From CAWUKT01 sp963923035 (GTDB lineage: Bacteria; Bacteroidota; Bacteroidia; J057; JADKCL01), in contig CAWUKT010000084.1 in NCBI GenBank assembly GCA_963923035.1, positions 1 through 30,741 of the forward strand: 30,741 nucleotides of DNA, in the 5' to 3' direction. The translations under genes were made by a program, and so were the position numbers. Under the pieces are notes generated by a model. That model made no database searches and was not told the origin of the DNA. It saw only the letters and a list, made by a program, of their open reading frames with translations. Each line of letters begins with the position of its first letter. The stretch's first letter is position 1. Below are positions 24,221-30,741 of the stretch, one piece after another.

Positions 24221-25735
24221 ATGAAACGAGTAACCAAAAATTTCCGTTGGGTAGGCTTGGTCCTGCTCTTGTTCACGGGGGGACTGTTTGCCCAGCCCGC
24301 CAACGATGACTGCTCAAGCGCCACCAATATCACAACGCTGGACGGTACCTGCCAAACCGGCTTCACCACGGTTGCCGCCACTAACGACGTCGGTGTCGGC
24401 GGCTGCATGTCCGGCTCCGAGAATGTATGGTTTACCTTCACTGCCCAGGGACCCACAGCCACGGTCACCATCAATGGTGCCAATTGCTCCCGCCCTGAGG
24501 TCGCCGTCCTGTTCTATACCCCGACGCAGTGTGACCTGGCTTCGGGCCTCGTCGTGGACTGCCAATCCCTGAACGGGAACTATTCCACGATCACCGCCAG
24601 CCCAACCGGGCTGACGACCGGGACCGTCTACTATGTAATGGTCACGAACTCGACCGGCGGGACCGCCGGTGCATTTGACATTTGCATCGACAACCCCATC
24701 CCGGTTCCGGCCTCGGGCCAGGATTGCAGCAGCTCCGTGCAGGTCTGTTCCAGTTCGCCCTTCTCCGGCAACAGTTCCGGACCTGGGGTGCAGGAAATGA
24801 ACATCACCAATGCGGGCTGTCTCGGAGTCGAGAACAATTCCTCCTGGTACACCTTCACCGCGAATACCAGCGGGACGGTCGAGATGTCCATCTCGCCACA
24901 AAACGGCTCCGACGACTACGACTTTGCCATCTGGGGACCCAATGGCACCTGTCCCCCGACGAGTGCCCCCATCCGCTGCAACTTTGCCGCCTTCCCCCGC
25001 CTGTTTGGGTGCGGATCGAACTCGAATCCGACCGGATTGGCCGCCGGAGAGACGGCCACGACGGCCGCTGCCTGTGACAACCAGGCCTTCCTGGCTCCCC
25101 TCAACGTGACCGCCGGCGAGACCTATATCCTCATGGTAGACGGATTCACCGCGGCTTCCCAACCCTTTGACCTGACCTGGGGCGGAACGGCCTCCTTGGA
25201 CTGTGGTTTGTTGGATGCGAATAGCATCCGCTTGGAGGCGCAGGTAGAAGAAGGGGGAGTTCGGTTGAATTGGCGGGGAGAATCGGACCAGCTGATCCAG
25301 GACCTCCAACTCCAACGGCAGGTGGATGCCCAGTCCTGGGAAACCATTCACATGGAACAAAAATCCGCTCCCCTGGCTGCCTTCACCCCAAAATACACCG
25401 ATCAGAATCCGCGCTACGACGCGCTCAACTACCGCGTGGTGGTCACCGATGTCAATGGTTTCCAAGGCTATTCGAATGTGATTCGGGTGGCACTGGAAGC
25501 AGACGAAATATTTATTTTCCCCAATCCGGCCTCCAGTTTGATGCGGGTCTCGCTGCCAGTTTCCCGGACCGCTTACCAGTGGTCCCTGGTGGACGCAATG
25601 GGCCGGGTGGTGGACCAGGGCGTAGAGGACTCCACTCAATTGGAACTTCACCGGAAGGGCCAGGCGGCGGGCGTCTACTACCTGAAAGTGGTCGGCGAAC
25701 AGGGCAGTCAGGTCAAACAGATCATTTGGAGATAG
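24221..25735 (+). CDS. T9SS-exported surface protein
   Basis: This 504-residue protein starts at ATG 24221, backed by AGGAGGG; an upstream open extension to 24092 lies inside the preceding gene. A signal peptide (about 1-24, ending LFAQ) leads into two Cys-rich beta-sandwich repeats. The first begins ANDDCSSATN and contains NVWFTFTA; the second begins GQDCSSSVQVCSSSPFSG and contains NSSWYTFTANTSGTVEMSI. This layout is common in Bacteroidota surface proteins. A fibronectin-III-like segment (about 330-425) and a T9SS sorting domain (about 428-504, starting IFPNPASSLMRVS, ending VKQIIWR) complete it. It is probably anchored at the cell surface; the ligand is unknown. Transcription ends at the hairpin 25773-25802. 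Confidence 0.88.
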   Translation: MKRVTKNFRWVGLVLLLFTGGLFAQPANDDCSSATNITTLDGTCQTGFTTVAATNDVGVGGCMSGSENVWFTFTAQGPTATVTINGANCSRPEVAVLFYTPTQCDLASGLVVDCQSLNGNYSTITASPTGLTTGTVYYVMVTNSTGGTAGAFDICIDNPIPVPASGQDCSSSVQVCSSSPFSGNSSGPGVQEMNITNAGCLGVENNSSWYTFTANTSGTVEMSISPQNGSDDYDFAIWGPNGTCPPTSAPIRCNFAAFPRLFGCGSNSNPTGLAAGETATTAAACDNQAFLAPLNVTAGETYILMVDGFTAASQPFDLTWGGTASLDCGLLDANSIRLEAQVEEGGVRLNWRGESDQLIQDLQLQRQVDAQSWETIHMEQKSAPLAAFTPKYTDQNPRYDALNYRVVVTDVNGFQGYSNVIRVALEADEIFIFPNPASSLMRVSLPVSRTAYQWSLVDAMGRVVDQGVEDSTQLELHRKGQAAGVYYLKVVGEQGSQVKQIIWR

Positions 25736-25772
25736 AAGAGTTTTTATATTATTGATTGACTTTTTTTTAGAA

Positions 25773-25802
25773 AGGCCGCCCTCCCGGGCGGCCTGATTTT
25801 TT
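25773..25802 (+). terminator. Intrinsic terminator of the small-protein/T9SS operon
   Basis: AGGCCGCC (25773-25780) pairs with GGCGGCCT (25787-25794), extendable by one C-G pair, and is followed by GATTTTTT. It lies 37 bases after the stop at 25735. Confidence 0.88.
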
Positions 25803-25845
25803 GCGGGAGAGGAGAGGGGAAAGAGCAATGGGAGGGGGTAAAAAT

Positions 25846-25876
25846 AAAAAAGGGAGCCGCGCGGGCTCTCTTTTTT
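25846..25876 (-). terminator. Bidirectional terminator of the SDR operon
   Basis: A 13-bp stem (25846-25858 with 25864-25876, one G-T pair) with loop GCGCG has six A on one side and six T on the other, so it can work in both directions. It lies 16 bases beyond the SDR stop at 25893 and backs up the plus-strand terminator. Confidence 0.85.
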
Positions 25877-25892
25877 GGTCTCGTGGGTCGGC

Positions 25893-26591
25893 TCACGGAT
25901 TCGTCGCCCAGACCGTCACTTCCGGGATGAAGCCGCGGCTGTCCATCTCGAGAGTGGCCTTGATCGTATGGGCAATCTCCATGGAGCTGAGCTTGTTGTC
26001 CTGATCGGGGCGTTCGCTGCGGTCGGGCTGGTTGAAGGCCGTCGGGACCTCGCTGGGATTCACCAGGATCACCCGGACATTGTACTGGCGGAGTTCTGCT
26101 TGCCAGCACTGCGTGATGCCCCGCAGGGCGAACTTGGAGCCGGCGTAGACCGTGCCGTACTTGAAGCCTTTCGAGGCGGCGGTGGAGGCAATGTTGATGA
26201 TATTGCCGCGTTCCTGGAGCTTGAAGTGCGGGAGGATCTCCTGGGTGAACAGGGTCAGCCCGAAGATATTCGTAGAGAAGACCCGCTCGAATTGTTCGAG
26301 CGTGATGTCGCCGAGGAGCGCGAACTCGCCGATCCCGGCGTTGTTGATGAGGACATCGACGCCCCCGAGGAGTTCCACGGCCTTCTGGGCCATGTGCGGA
26401 AGGTGTTCGTAGTGGGAAATGTCAAAAGCGAGTCCCTCCACGCCCAGTTCCTGGGCGACCGCATCGACCTTGTCGGCATTTCGGCCCGTGATCAATACCT
26501 GAGCGCCGGCCGCTTTCAACAGCGCGGCCGTAGCCTTCCCAATGCCGGAGCTGCCTCCGGTCACAATGATTTTTGCGTTATTCAGATCCAT
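25893..26591 (-). CDS. Short-chain dehydrogenase/reductase (SDR)
   Basis: This 232-residue NAD(P)-dependent oxidoreductase has the classical SDR pattern. TGGSSGIG (11-18) binds the cofactor, NNAG is present, and the catalytic Ser-Tyr-Lys are in IASTAASKGFKYGTVYAGSKFALRG. The ATG at 26591 gives a standard N-terminus; the frame is open further upstream, but the added sequence is not SDR-like. Substrate is unknown; the layout is that of 3-ketoacyl-reductase-like classical SDRs. It is the last gene of a minus-strand run, 67 bases after the HhH outer-membrane protein, and is followed by a strong bidirectional terminator. Confidence 0.93.
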   Translation of the reverse strand: MDLNNAKIIVTGGSSGIGKATAALLKAAGAQVLITGRNADKVDAVAQELGVEGLAFDISHYEHLPHMAQKAVELLGGVDVLINNAGIGEFALLGDITLEQFERVFSTNIFGLTLFTQEILPHFKLQERGNIINIASTAASKGFKYGTVYAGSKFALRGITQCWQAELRQYNVRVILVNPSEVPTAFNQPDRSERPDQDNKLSSMEIAHTIKATLEMDSRGFIPEVTVWATNP

Positions 26592-26658
26592 AAGTGGCTT
26601 GATTTTTCTTTTTTCTTCCGCAACACAACTCCCCCTCCTCCGAATTGTTCCTCCCCGA

Positions 26659-28803
26659 CTAGAATTTGAGGCGCATCTGCAAGCGGAAATCCGAGCGCGT
26701 ATTCCCCTGGATTTCATTGAGGCCGGACCCGATCGAGGTCTCGTTGTAGAGGTGGGTGCGGGCGTAGCGCAACCAAAATTCAACGTTCCGGGTGGGCTTG
26801 ACGTTCAGGATGGCGTAGTAGCGGCTGCCCTGGCCGGAATAGGCGGGGATGGAGAAGAAACCGAGGATGTCATTCTCGTAGGCAAAGATGCGGGAGTTGA
26901 AATCTTCGGTGTCAAAGACGGCATACCGCGCCGTCAACTTCCACTTGAAGCCCGGTTGGTAGACAATGTCCTGGTAGGCCATGAATCCACTTGTTCGGTC
27001 CATATCCCCTTCGTCCCACCAGCTCCCCTCAATCCGCGACTTGACGGTCAGGGTCCGGTGGACCTTGTACTGAAAATGGAGCCGCAGTCCCTGCCGCACG
27101 GTCGGGACGAGCACTTCCAACTGCTGGCCTTCTGCCAGGTCCCGGGAGTTCCGTTGTTTGTGGTCCGAGCGGTACCGGAGGTAGACCAGCATGGTCCGGG
27201 ATGGCTTGTACTGGACCTGGCCGAAGTATTCGTGGCCCTGAGACGGGAAGCTGACCTGAAAGGCATTCCACGGGAACCAAAATTTATCGAAGTAGGAGGC
27301 AATGGTCCACTTGGTATTGGGCATGAGCTTGATGCCCATGTACACGCCCCGTTCGTTCTGGACCGCAATCGGCCGCTCGGCAAATGCAAAGCCCCGGTTG
27401 GAATGGAAGTCCCGCTCGAAGTTCCGCACCGAAAGGGCGAAGTCGGCTTTGCGGTTCAGCGCGGCCAATACCCCCACCGTGGTCCCGGTCCCCCCCGACT
27501 TGCTCCGTCCAATTTCTCCGAAGAAGTTGAAATTGCGGACAGTGACGTCGAAATCAAGCCCGGTCAGGAAGTTCTGGTCACCGGAGAAGTTGAACTGTTG
27601 GTAGTCGTTGGTATTGGGAGAAATGGTGCTGCCATAGTTCTGGAAGAAATGGGTCGCGCCGAGGGTCACCCGGCGGTTTTTGTATTCCACCCGCCCCCCA
27701 AAGATCGTCTCCTGAATGGCATCTTTGTCGGCAATCTCGGCCGGCGTCCGGTGAAAACCACTCGTCTGCAAGGTCGAGACATTGCCGATCTCATCCGTCA
27801 CGCTGTCCACGACGGTGATGTTCGCATCCCGGTTGAACCGGGAGAAGAATGGGGTCACGTAGACCCGGTTAAAGGCCACCGTCGCCGCCGCCCCCCGCAT
27901 CAGCTGGTTCTCATTCACCGACGCATAGGGTCGGATGCCCAGGTTGGTCCGCTTAACCGAGGACACCGTCTCCGCCCCTTTTCCAAAGCCCAGTCCCGTC
28001 GACAACAACAGCCCCTGCCCGACCTGGATGTTGTAGTCACCCACTACCAGCCGCTTCAAACGACCGTAGTCCCGGATGAACAAGTGGCCGGCCGCGAAGT
28101 CAAATCCGTAGAATTGATTGTCCGGGTCCCATTTGAATTGTTCCCCCTGGTCCTTCTCCGCCACCAATGCCGCACTGAAATTCTGAGCGAAGCGCATCCG
28201 GTAGCGGAAATAATACTTGTAGGGGTTGCCTTGGTAGCGCGTCGTGGTTTCTCCGTTGGTGAGGGTATCGGGCGCCGTGAAGCCCCGCTGCTCCTCGATG
28301 ATGGCGAGGGTCCGGAACAAGAGTTCGTGCTTGGATTCCTTGAAGACGGTCTTGAAGCTGGGACCCACCGGGTGGAGCACGCCGGGGTTGATGTCTTTTT
28401 CCTTCGATTCGCGGATGGTCACGAAGGGGCGGATGGCCTGGAACGTGGGGTAATCGAAATTGGGAACGGCCTGCAACTCATAGATACTGCTCAATTTCCC
28501 GAACTCCGCAATGTAATTCAGGAGTGCAGTCGCCTTGATATCGTCCATTTCCGGGAGCAGGAGCAATTGGTCCTTGCTGGCGATGTTCAGATTCAGGGGC
28601 TTGCGGCGCAGATCGTCGAGGTAGTCGGTAAAGATGGTCCAGTCGGTGGACTCATCCGCCTCGATGTCGGTAATGGCATCCTCGATGATGACATTCAAAT
28701 CCGATTCATCCGAACGGAGCGAATCGGGATCTACCTGGGCCTGGCTCCAGGCCGGAAGGACCAGGAGAAAGAGCAAACTCAGGTAGGGGAGGAGGCGCAT
28801 CAT
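26659..28803 (-). CDS. Helix-hairpin-helix outer-membrane barrel protein
   Basis: This 714-residue exported protein has a signal peptide (1-22), an acidic linker, then a ComEA-like helix-hairpin-helix pair at about 70-130 (LNLNIASKDQLLLLPEMDD, followed by SIYELQAVPNFDYPTFQAIRPF). The remaining residues (about 170-714) are alternating aromatic beta strands that end in LQMRLKF, a barrel-type C-terminus with terminal Phe. Proteins of this architecture are known in Bacteroidota without assigned function. HhH domains usually bind DNA, so a link to DNA uptake is possible but unproven. Its start overlaps the stop of the PorV-like gene by four bases (ATGA), so translation is coupled. Confidence 0.82.
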   Translation of the reverse strand: MMRLLPYLSLLFLLVLPAWSQAQVDPDSLRSDESDLNVIIEDAITDIEADESTDWTIFTDYLDDLRRKPLNLNIASKDQLLLLPEMDDIKATALLNYIAEFGKLSSIYELQAVPNFDYPTFQAIRPFVTIRESKEKDINPGVLHPVGPSFKTVFKESKHELLFRTLAIIEEQRGFTAPDTLTNGETTTRYQGNPYKYYFRYRMRFAQNFSAALVAEKDQGEQFKWDPDNQFYGFDFAAGHLFIRDYGRLKRLVVGDYNIQVGQGLLLSTGLGFGKGAETVSSVKRTNLGIRPYASVNENQLMRGAAATVAFNRVYVTPFFSRFNRDANITVVDSVTDEIGNVSTLQTSGFHRTPAEIADKDAIQETIFGGRVEYKNRRVTLGATHFFQNYGSTISPNTNDYQQFNFSGDQNFLTGLDFDVTVRNFNFFGEIGRSKSGGTGTTVGVLAALNRKADFALSVRNFERDFHSNRGFAFAERPIAVQNERGVYMGIKLMPNTKWTIASYFDKFWFPWNAFQVSFPSQGHEYFGQVQYKPSRTMLVYLRYRSDHKQRNSRDLAEGQQLEVLVPTVRQGLRLHFQYKVHRTLTVKSRIEGSWWDEGDMDRTSGFMAYQDIVYQPGFKWKLTARYAVFDTEDFNSRIFAYENDILGFFSIPAYSGQGSRYYAILNVKPTRNVEFWLRYARTHLYNETSIGSGLNEIQGNTRSDFRLQMRLKF

Positions 28804-29648
28804 TTCTTGTCAGCGGGGGAATTGAATCGGTAGGAGAGGGAAAAGCCGGGGGTATAGCCGAGGTATTCGTGGATGGAGTTGGAAAAGTCGACGAGGACAT
28901 TCTTATAATCCAATCCCAGCCCAAAGGTCAGGGTCACCGGTTCGGTGCTGGCGCCGGCCCGCACCGCCAGAAAATCCAGCAGCCCATATTCAATTCCGCC
29001 CCGAACCGAAAGGGGGAAGTTTTCTTGCTTTTGAATGTCCGCCAGAAGGAGGACCCGGTCGGTGACCTCATAGGCCAGCCCCAGGTCGAGGGTCGACGGA
29101 ATCTGTTCGCCGATCTCGCGGTCGAGGTCGGCCTGGTTGGCGTTGAAGACGCGGGCACCCATGCTGAGGCCCTCCACAATTTGGAGTTGGATGCCGAGGT
29201 CGAAGTAGATCGCCGAGGCCGCGCCGTAATCCGTGATGGAAGTCCGCGCCCAATTGAACTTGGCGCCAATGGAGAGCTTCTCAAAGAGGTGGGTCGCGTA
29301 GGTCAATCCGATGCGGGCTTCGTTGTACGTGCCGAATCCGAAGCCGCCGAAGTCGAGGCCCGCGTAGTGCCGGTCTTTGAAGGGGAGGACCACGCCGGCC
29401 GCGCCGGAATTGAGTTCGGAGAGGAGGTAGCGCCGTTCGAAATAGGCGCCCGCCTGGGGAGCCTTCATGTGGGCGATCCCGGCCGGATTCATGAACAATT
29501 GCCAGAAATCACCGCCTACGCCCGCGTAGGCCGTGCCCAGCCCGGCTCGCCGGGCCCCAATCGGTTGGTTTTCATTTCCCGCCTCACCCCACAACGGAGC
29601 TCCCACCAGCAACAACAAAACCAGAATACGGAGGATTCTCATGCACAT
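28800..29648 (-). CDS. PorV/PorQ-like outer-membrane beta-barrel protein
   Basis: This 282-residue exported barrel has a signal peptide (about 1-24) and the FadL/PorV-like opening NQPIGARRAGLGTAYAGVGGDFWQLFMNPAGIAHM, an AGLG-type start and an NPAG motif. Amphipathic beta strands follow through the C-terminus. PorV and PorQ shuttle or anchor T9SS cargo in Bacteroidota; this may be a homologue, but other barrels share the pattern. The ATG at 29648 gives MCMRILRI; a second ATG six bases downstream (29642) is as likely. It heads an operon with the HhH barrel protein (four-base overlap) and the SDR. Confidence 0.8.
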   Translation of the reverse strand: MCMRILRILVLLLLVGAPLWGEAGNENQPIGARRAGLGTAYAGVGGDFWQLFMNPAGIAHMKAPQAGAYFERRYLLSELNSGAAGVVLPFKDRHYAGLDFGGFGFGTYNEARIGLTYATHLFEKLSIGAKFNWARTSITDYGAASAIYFDLGIQLQIVEGLSMGARVFNANQADLDREIGEQIPSTLDLGLAYEVTDRVLLLADIQKQENFPLSVRGGIEYGLLDFLAVRAGASTEPVTLTFGLGLDYKNVLVDFSNSIHEYLGYTPGFSLSYRFNSPADKK

Positions 29649-29850
29649 TCGAAGTAAAGTGAGGATAAATTAAGGAAAGATTTGCCGATTGGAAAATGCG
29701 GGCGGTCGGATGGGTGTAAAGATTGAATTAAATCTTCGCCCAAGGGGAATCAAGTGTCCCGCGGGAGAGATGGAAAATTTGAGCGGGAAGGCTCCTGACC
29801 TGTCCTGACATTTGCCTAACTTGCACGTCAATTTATTTGAAGCGGCTGGC

Positions 29851-30150
29851 ATGGACAAAGCAATAGCAGAATGGAATGGCCGGGTGGTGTACTACCTGGT
29901 ATTTGCGTTGATCGCGTTGATCATCGCCTACCTCTGGTTCCGGTTCTTCCGGGGTCGGATGCGCAAGGAATGTGACTATTGCGGTCGCCGCCTCTACAAG
30001 CGGCCCCAGTTCAAAGATGCCGTCAAAGGGATGCCCCATACCTTCTGCAACCGGACCTGCGCAGAAAATTACCGCGCCAATGGTCCCTTGCCCGCCAATG
30101 AGCGGCAGGTTCTCCGGGCCAACGAAATCATTGATGAAACGGTAGGTTAG
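29851..30150 (+). CDS. Membrane-anchored small Cys4 (zinc-ribbon/TRASH-like) protein
   Basis: This 99-residue protein has one transmembrane helix (VVYYLVFALIALIIAYLWF, about 12-30) followed by a basic stretch and a compact Cys domain. ECDYCGRRLYKRP gives CxxC, and TFCNRTCAENYR gives CxxxC about 21 residues later. The spacing resembles treble-clef MYM/TRASH/YHS-type metal-binding domains. It is probably inner-membrane anchored with the domain in the cytoplasm; a role in metal sensing or delivery is a guess. The frame is open from a TTG at 29812, but the ATG at 29851 fits better. Its stop overlaps the stop of the convergent cytochrome-b5-like gene by four bases. Confidence 0.75.
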   Translation: MDKAIAEWNGRVVYYLVFALIALIIAYLWFRFFRGRMRKECDYCGRRLYKRPQFKDAVKGMPHTFCNRTCAENYRANGPLPANERQVLRANEIIDETVG

Positions 30151-30401
30151 GGCTGCGGAACGAAGTCCTTCAATTTTCCCACCACTTTAAAGCGGTTGAA
30201 GACGCGCTCCCCGTGCGGGGCGTTCTCGAATTCAGCAGTGAGGTCCTGCCCGGCCATGTTGCCGTAGTGGATGCCGTCCCGCCACATGCGGCTCGTGGTC
30301 ACATCGTAGATGTTCCCCTTGTAAGCCACCCAGATTTCTTTCCGGTCCTGGCCATTGCGCAGCGCGAGTTGGCTGCGGGTATATTCCTCAATCTCCTGCA
30401 T
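30147..30401 (-). CDS. Small cytochrome b5-like heme-binding domain protein
   Basis: This 84-residue protein is one cytochrome b5-like domain. EEYTRSQLALRNGQDR, VAYKGNIYDVTTSRMW and the GxHxxxxAGxDLT-type motif GIHYGNMAGQDLTAEF, then APHGERVF, follow the short bacterial form of the family. His45 and His63 are kept, but Met49 stands where the usual form has RHAG-type His. No signal peptide is present, so it is soluble. Such single domains carry electrons or bind heme. A TAGCTTTA element ends six bases before the ATG, and the message may be leaderless. Convergent with the Cys4 protein, with a 4-base overlap of the stops. Confidence 0.85.
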   Translation of the reverse strand: MQEIEEYTRSQLALRNGQDRKEIWVAYKGNIYDVTTSRMWRDGIHYGNMAGQDLTAEFENAPHGERVFNRFKVVGKLKDFVPQP

Positions 30402-30407
30402 GTTGTT

Positions 30408-30415
30408 TAAAGCTA
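30408..30415 (-). promoter_or_regulatory. Candidate -7 element TAGCTTTA of the cytochrome b5-like gene
   Basis: On the minus strand this matches TAnnTTTG at all but the last base, six bases before the ATG at 30401. A TTTA lies 20 bases upstream as a weak -33 box. Confidence 0.4.
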
Positions 30416-30741
30416 CAATACCTTACGGGACTCTCTAAACCATGACCGTCTTATTTCGGCGAATGGGGCTACCTGTGACAAATATGACCTTTTAGGGGGG
30501 ATAAGTGGGCGGGAGGAGGAAATGGATTCAATGGGTAAATGGGGAAATGGAGTAGAGTCAATGTGCCAATGAGGGAAATGTGGAGATGTGAAAATTGGAG
30601 GAAGGGGGAAATAAATTCGGGTTGGAGGTGGGGGGAGGGATAAAAAGGGCAAATGGAAGAAATGTGGAAGAGAAATAATGGTAGACACAGCGGAATTTGA
30701 AGGCGCAAAATGGGATTTAAATATGTTAGGAGATGGGCGTT
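30416..30741. other. Non-coding, purine-rich tail
   Basis: I see no gene here. The + strand is strongly purine-biased from about 30490 with many G runs; frames open on the minus strand translate to low-complexity Pro/Ser/Phe-rich sequence. It resembles 1-250, 10480-10660 and 25800-25850 in base bias. Confidence 0.6.

Noticed and set aside
24314..25828. 504-codon minus-strand open frame opposite the T9SS surface protein
   Set aside because: The plus-strand product has clear signal peptide, repeats and sorting domain, and a terminator follows it.
26542..28833. 763-codon plus-strand open frame opposite the HhH barrel gene
   Set aside because: The minus-strand gene has signal peptide, HhH motif and barrel pattern; the plus frame is a GC-driven antisense shadow.

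Overview
The window looks like chromosome from a fairly GC-rich member of the Bacteroidota, probably a Saprospiria/Lewinella-type organism. That placement is an inference. It rests on three putative secreted proteins ending in type IX secretion (T9SS) C-terminal sorting domains, on PorV-like outer-membrane barrels, and on promoter elements of the Bacteroidota form TAnnTTTG with a TTG-type -33 box. Most genes have no Shine-Dalgarno sequence, which is also typical of the phylum. No ribosomal RNA or single marker gene fixes the species.

Layout. 1-665 is non-coding and holds a duplicated, highly structured palindromic element. 666-2096 (+) encodes a transglutaminase-like exported protein and a PaaI-type hotdog thioesterase. 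7599-2082 (-) is a tight four-gene operon: ABC exporter, acidic lipoprotein, nitrilase, and a secreted DUF5060-type glycoside hydrolase-like protein with a T9SS tail. 10365-7726 (-) is a large repeat-built T9SS adhesin-like protein with its own terminator. 10748-10824 is a tRNA gene with anticodon CAT, with a near-perfect promoter and a strong terminator. Directly after it lies an AT-rich island, about 10.95-13.55 kb. It is a compact type II restriction-modification system: cytosine-5 methyltransferase (-), and divergently an HTH controller and a PD-(D/E)XK endonuclease (+), with a perfect palindromic operator candidate between them.

15302-13650 (-) is a GT-C-like membrane protein, downstream of an MBL-fold hydrolase (16158-15310, -). 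The 530-bp divergent gap 16159-16688 carries a G-quadruplex motif and a 14-copy 21-bp tandem array. 16689-23752 (+) is the most unusual locus. A heme oxygenase of the MpaB/DUF2236 (latex-clearing-protein) type, a DUF5995 protein and a 1688-residue class III adenylate cyclase lie in one apparent operon. The cyclase carries a degenerate kinase domain, an AAA-type ATPase, a helical-repeat region and a GAF domain. 23928-25735 (+) is a small exported protein plus a T9SS-tailed surface protein, ending in a terminator. 29648-25893 (-) encodes a PorV/PorQ-like barrel, a helix-hairpin-helix outer-membrane protein and an SDR oxidoreductase. The window ends with a membrane-anchored Cys4 protein (+), a convergent small cytochrome b5-like protein (-) and a purine-rich non-coding tail.

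Functional picture. The genes are dominated by cell-surface and secretion functions (T9SS cargo, barrels, lipoprotein, exporter). One mobile defence module is inserted, and one candidate signalling operon may couple a heme oxygenase of the polymer-cleaving type to cAMP. Everything here is read from sequence patterns; no database search was run.
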